From Rhizobium sp. 16-449-1b (lineage in GTDB: Bacteria; Pseudomonadota; Alphaproteobacteria; Rhizobiales; Rhizobiaceae), in assembly GCF_017741935.1 (NCBI RefSeq), contig NZ_JAGHMH010000021.1, forward strand, positions 62,001-126,000: a stretch of 64,000 nucleotides of DNA. The letters are read 5' to 3'. Shown here piece by piece: positions 61,904 through 64,000 of this stretch (position 1 is the first letter of the stretch; each line of letters begins with the position of its first letter). Position numbers and translations under genes: made by a program. Under the pieces are notes generated by a model that saw nothing but the letters and a program-made list of their open reading frames with translations, searched no databases and was not told where the DNA came from.

Positions 61904-62701
61904 ATGACCGCCTATCTCAAGCTCGACCATATCGACAAGCATTTCGACCGGGCCGGCGTGCGCGCCGAGGTGCTGAAGGGCATCAACCTGACGATCTCCA
62001 AGGGTGAGTTCGTCTCGATCATCGGCCACTCCGGCTGCGGCAAGTCCACCCTGCTCAACCTCATCGCCGGCCTGACACCGGTCTCCTCCGGCGCCGTGCT
62101 GCTGGAAAACCGAGAGGTCAACGCCCCCGGCCCCGAGCGCGCCGTCGTCTTCCAGAACCACAGCCTGCTTCCCTGGCTCACCGTCTACGAAAACGTCAAC
62201 CTCGCCGTCTCCAAGGTGTTCAGCAACTCCAAGAGCAAGGCCGAGCGCCACGACTGGGTGATGGCGAACCTCGATCTCGTGCAGATGGCCCACGCCAAGG
62301 ACAAGCGTCCCTCCGAGATATCAGGCGGCATGAAGCAGCGCGTCGGTATCGCCCGGGCGCTCTCCATGGAGCCGAAGATCCTGCTGCTCGACGAGCCGTT
62401 CGGCGCGCTCGACGCGTTGACGCGCGCCCATCTGCAGGATGCGGTCATGGAAATCCATTCTCGCCTTGGCAACACCATGGTGATGATCACCCACGACGTC
62501 GATGAAGCCGTGCTGCTCTCCGACCGCATCGTGATGATGACCAACGGCCCGGCGGCAAAGATCGGCGAAGTCCTCGACGTGGCGATCGCGCGCCCGCGCA
62601 ACCGCATCGAACTTGCCTCCGACCGAACCTACCTCAAATGCCGCGAAGCCGTGCTGAAGTTCCTCTACGAACGCCACCGCTTTGTCGAAGCCGCGGAGTA
62701 A
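61904..62701 (+). CDS. nrtC: Nitrate ABC importer ATP-binding protein
   Basis: A 265-residue ATPase with Walker A GHSGCGKSTLL (about 43-53), signature ISGGMKQRVGIARA, Walker B ILLLDEPFGALDALTR and ITHDVDEAV. It is a single-domain form like cyanobacterial NrtD and lacks the NrtA-like C-terminal domain of cyanobacterial NrtC; the symbol follows common rhizobial use. The ATG at 61904 with AAGGGA upstream is used, 11 nt after nrtB; an open frame from 61766 is an overlap artefact. Confidence 0.92.
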   Translation: MTAYLKLDHIDKHFDRAGVRAEVLKGINLTISKGEFVSIIGHSGCGKSTLLNLIAGLTPVSSGAVLLENREVNAPGPERAVVFQNHSLLPWLTVYENVNLAVSKVFSNSKSKAERHDWVMANLDLVQMAHAKDKRPSEISGGMKQRVGIARALSMEPKILLLDEPFGALDALTRAHLQDAVMEIHSRLGNTMVMITHDVDEAVLLSDRIVMMTNGPAAKIGEVLDVAIARPRNRIELASDRTYLKCREAVLKFLYERHRFVEAAE

Positions 62702-62705
62702 GCCC

Positions 62706-64000
62706 ATGTCAGACACCCGCATCGAAAGACTCGTGATCATCGGCAACGGCATGGCGCCTGGGCGCATGCTCGAGCACTTGTTCGAGAAGGCGCCGGGCCA
62801 GTATCAGGTCACGATCTTCAACGCCGAGCCGCGCGTCAATTACGACCGTATCATGCTGTCGCCGGTTCTATCCGGCGAGAAGAGCTACGAGCAGATCGTC
62901 ATCCATGGCGACGGCTGGTACATCGATCACGGCATCACGCTCTACAAGGGCCACAAGATCGTCGCCATCGACCGCGCTGCCAAGACGGTGACCTCGGACC
63001 ACGGTGTGACGGAGAGCTACGACAAGCTGGTGATCGCCACCGGCTCCGTACCCTTCATCATCCCCGTTCCCGGCAAGGACCTGCCAGGGGTCATAACCTA
63101 TCGCGATCTCGACGATGTGCAGGCCATGCTGCTGGCCGCGCAATCGCGCGAGAAGGCGATCGTCATCGGCGGCGGCCTGCTTGGTTTGGAAGCCGCGGCT
63201 GGCCTCGCGCAGCGCGGCATGGACGTAACCGTACTGCATGTCATGCCGACGCTGATGGAGCGCCAGCTCGACCCCGCCGCCGGTTATCTGCTGCAAAAGG
63301 CGGTCGAGGAACGAGGCATCAAGGTCATTACCAAGGCCAACACCAAGGCGATCGTCGGCAACGGCAAGGTCGAGGGCATCGAGCTCGACGACGGTCGTAT
63401 CATTCCGGCAAGCCTCGTCGTCATGGCCGTCGGCATCCGCCCGAATGTCGGGCTGGCGAAAGAGGCCGGCCTTGCGGTCAATCGCGGCATCGTCGTCGAC
63501 GACGGCATGCGCACCTCGGATGGCGATATTCTCTCGCTCGGCGAATGCGCCGAGGTCGGCGGCATGGTCTATGGCCTCGTCGCACCGCTCTATGAGATGG
63601 CCCGCATCGCCGCCTCACACCTTGCAGGCGATACCTCGCCGGCCTTCGTCCATTCGGACACGCCCACAAAACTGAAAGTCACCGGCATCGATCTCTACTC
63701 GCTCGGTGATTTCGCCGATGGCGACGACCGCGAGGAGATCGTGCTGCGCGACGCCACCGCCGGCGTCTACAAGCGCCTCGTGCTGAAGGATAACCGTATC
63801 ATCGGCACCGTGCTCTACGGAGAGACAGCCGATGGCGCATGGTTCAACGATCTGAAGAAAAAGCAGACCGATATCACCGAGATGCGCGATACGCTGATCT
63901 TCGGCCAAGCCTACCAGGGAGGGTCGCCGCTGGACCCTATGGCGGCCGTTGCAGCCTTGCCGGATGATGCGGAAATCTGCGGCTGCAACGGCGTATGCAA
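62706..64000 (+). CDS. nirB: Assimilatory NAD(P)H-nitrite reductase large subunit (C-terminus outside window)
   Basis: The first 431 residues of a protein normally over 800 long. FAD motif VIIGNGMAPGRMLEHL (about 10-25), then NYDRIMLSPVLSGE, the NAD motif AIVIGGGLLGLEAAAGLAQRG (about 151-171) and GECAEVGGMVYGL. The last residues, CGCNGVCK, begin the BFD-type [2Fe-2S] domain. Siroheme and [4Fe-4S] domains lie beyond the window. Reduces nitrite to ammonium after nitrate uptake; encoded 4 nt after nrtC in the same operon. Confidence 0.95.
   Translation, partial: MSDTRIERLVIIGNGMAPGRMLEHLFEKAPGQYQVTIFNAEPRVNYDRIMLSPVLSGEKSYEQIVIHGDGWYIDHGITLYKGHKIVAIDRAAKTVTSDHGVTESYDKLVIATGSVPFIIPVPGKDLPGVITYRDLDDVQAMLLAAQSREKAIVIGGGLLGLEAAAGLAQRGMDVTVLHVMPTLMERQLDPAAGYLLQKAVEERGIKVITKANTKAIVGNGKVEGIELDDGRIIPASLVVMAVGIRPNVGLAKEAGLAVNRGIVVDDGMRTSDGDILSLGECAEVGGMVYGLVAPLYEMARIAASHLAGDTSPAFVHSDTPTKLKVTGIDLYSLGDFADGDDREEIVLRDATAGVYKRLVLKDNRIIGTVLYGETADGAWFNDLKKKQTDITEMRDTLIFGQAYQGGSPLDPMAAVAALPDDAEICGCNGVC

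Overview
The window is GC-rich, densely coding DNA from an alphaproteobacterium, most likely a member of the Rhizobiaceae (Rhizobium/Agrobacterium/Ensifer group). Pointers are BA14K-type and DUF1236-type small secreted proteins, a RIME-like intergenic palindrome between fdsB and fdsA, an fds-type NAD-linked formate dehydrogenase, a NasS/NasT nitrate regulator pair and the large number of ABC uptake systems with GntR/FCD regulators. No rRNA, tRNA, CRISPR array, transposase or phage gene was seen. The organism call is inference; no database was searched.

Layout. 1-5040 (-) is most of a giant modular secreted or surface protein (dimethylformamidase-like domain, Ig-like, DUF4082, VCBS and cadherin-like repeats) that runs off the left edge. 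5470-8620 (+) holds two MFS exporters flanking a GNAT acetyltransferase. 8701-13626 (-) is a tetR - membrane fusion protein - RND pump operon without an outer-membrane channel gene. 13991-19662 (-) is an operon of an LLM flavin monooxygenase, an NMT1/SsuA-type ABC importer and a class II aldolase-like protein. 20008-25986 (-) is a tight operon of nucleoside hydrolase, bicupin, M20 carbamoylase/allantoate hydrolase, alpha/beta hydrolase, aminotransferase and an atypical SDR. Divergent from it, 26285-33160 (+) carries a sugar-type ABC importer, an alpha/beta hydrolase, a GntR regulator and a D-2-hydroxyacid dehydrogenase. These three blocks look like one catabolic island; a modified pyrimidine-type nucleoside or other ureido/N-glycoside compound would fit the enzyme set, but the substrate is not known.

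33183-42605 is a second metabolic unit: LamB/YcsF (PxpA), a PxpB-PxpC fusion, a biotin carboxylase-BCCP protein, an amino-acid ABC importer whose permease and ATPase are fused, a DUF1989 protein and two GntR/FCD regulators. The same palindrome TTGTTCAACAA sits in all three promoter regions, which ties the parts into one probable regulon. The carboxylase plus PxpBC halves resemble a urea carboxylase split over two chains, so this is the best candidate here for an undescribed pathway (biotin-dependent opening of a lactam, amide or guanidino-type compound).

42804-49258 is a LysR regulator and fdsGBAD formate dehydrogenase, with a T-N11-A palindrome placed for LysR activation, a RIME-like repeat inside the operon, and fdsC missing from its usual place. 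49487-57115 is a mixed region of secreted proteins (Ig/deacetylase-like protein, DUF1236, BA14K proteins, an Asn/Gly/Ser-rich Tat substrate), an orphan receiver and a NarL/NarX-like two-component pair. 57346-64000 is nitrate assimilation: nasT, nasS, then a sigma54 promoter, a leader with an ANTAR-type hexaloop hairpin and a terminator, then nrtABC and the start of nirB, which runs off the right edge.
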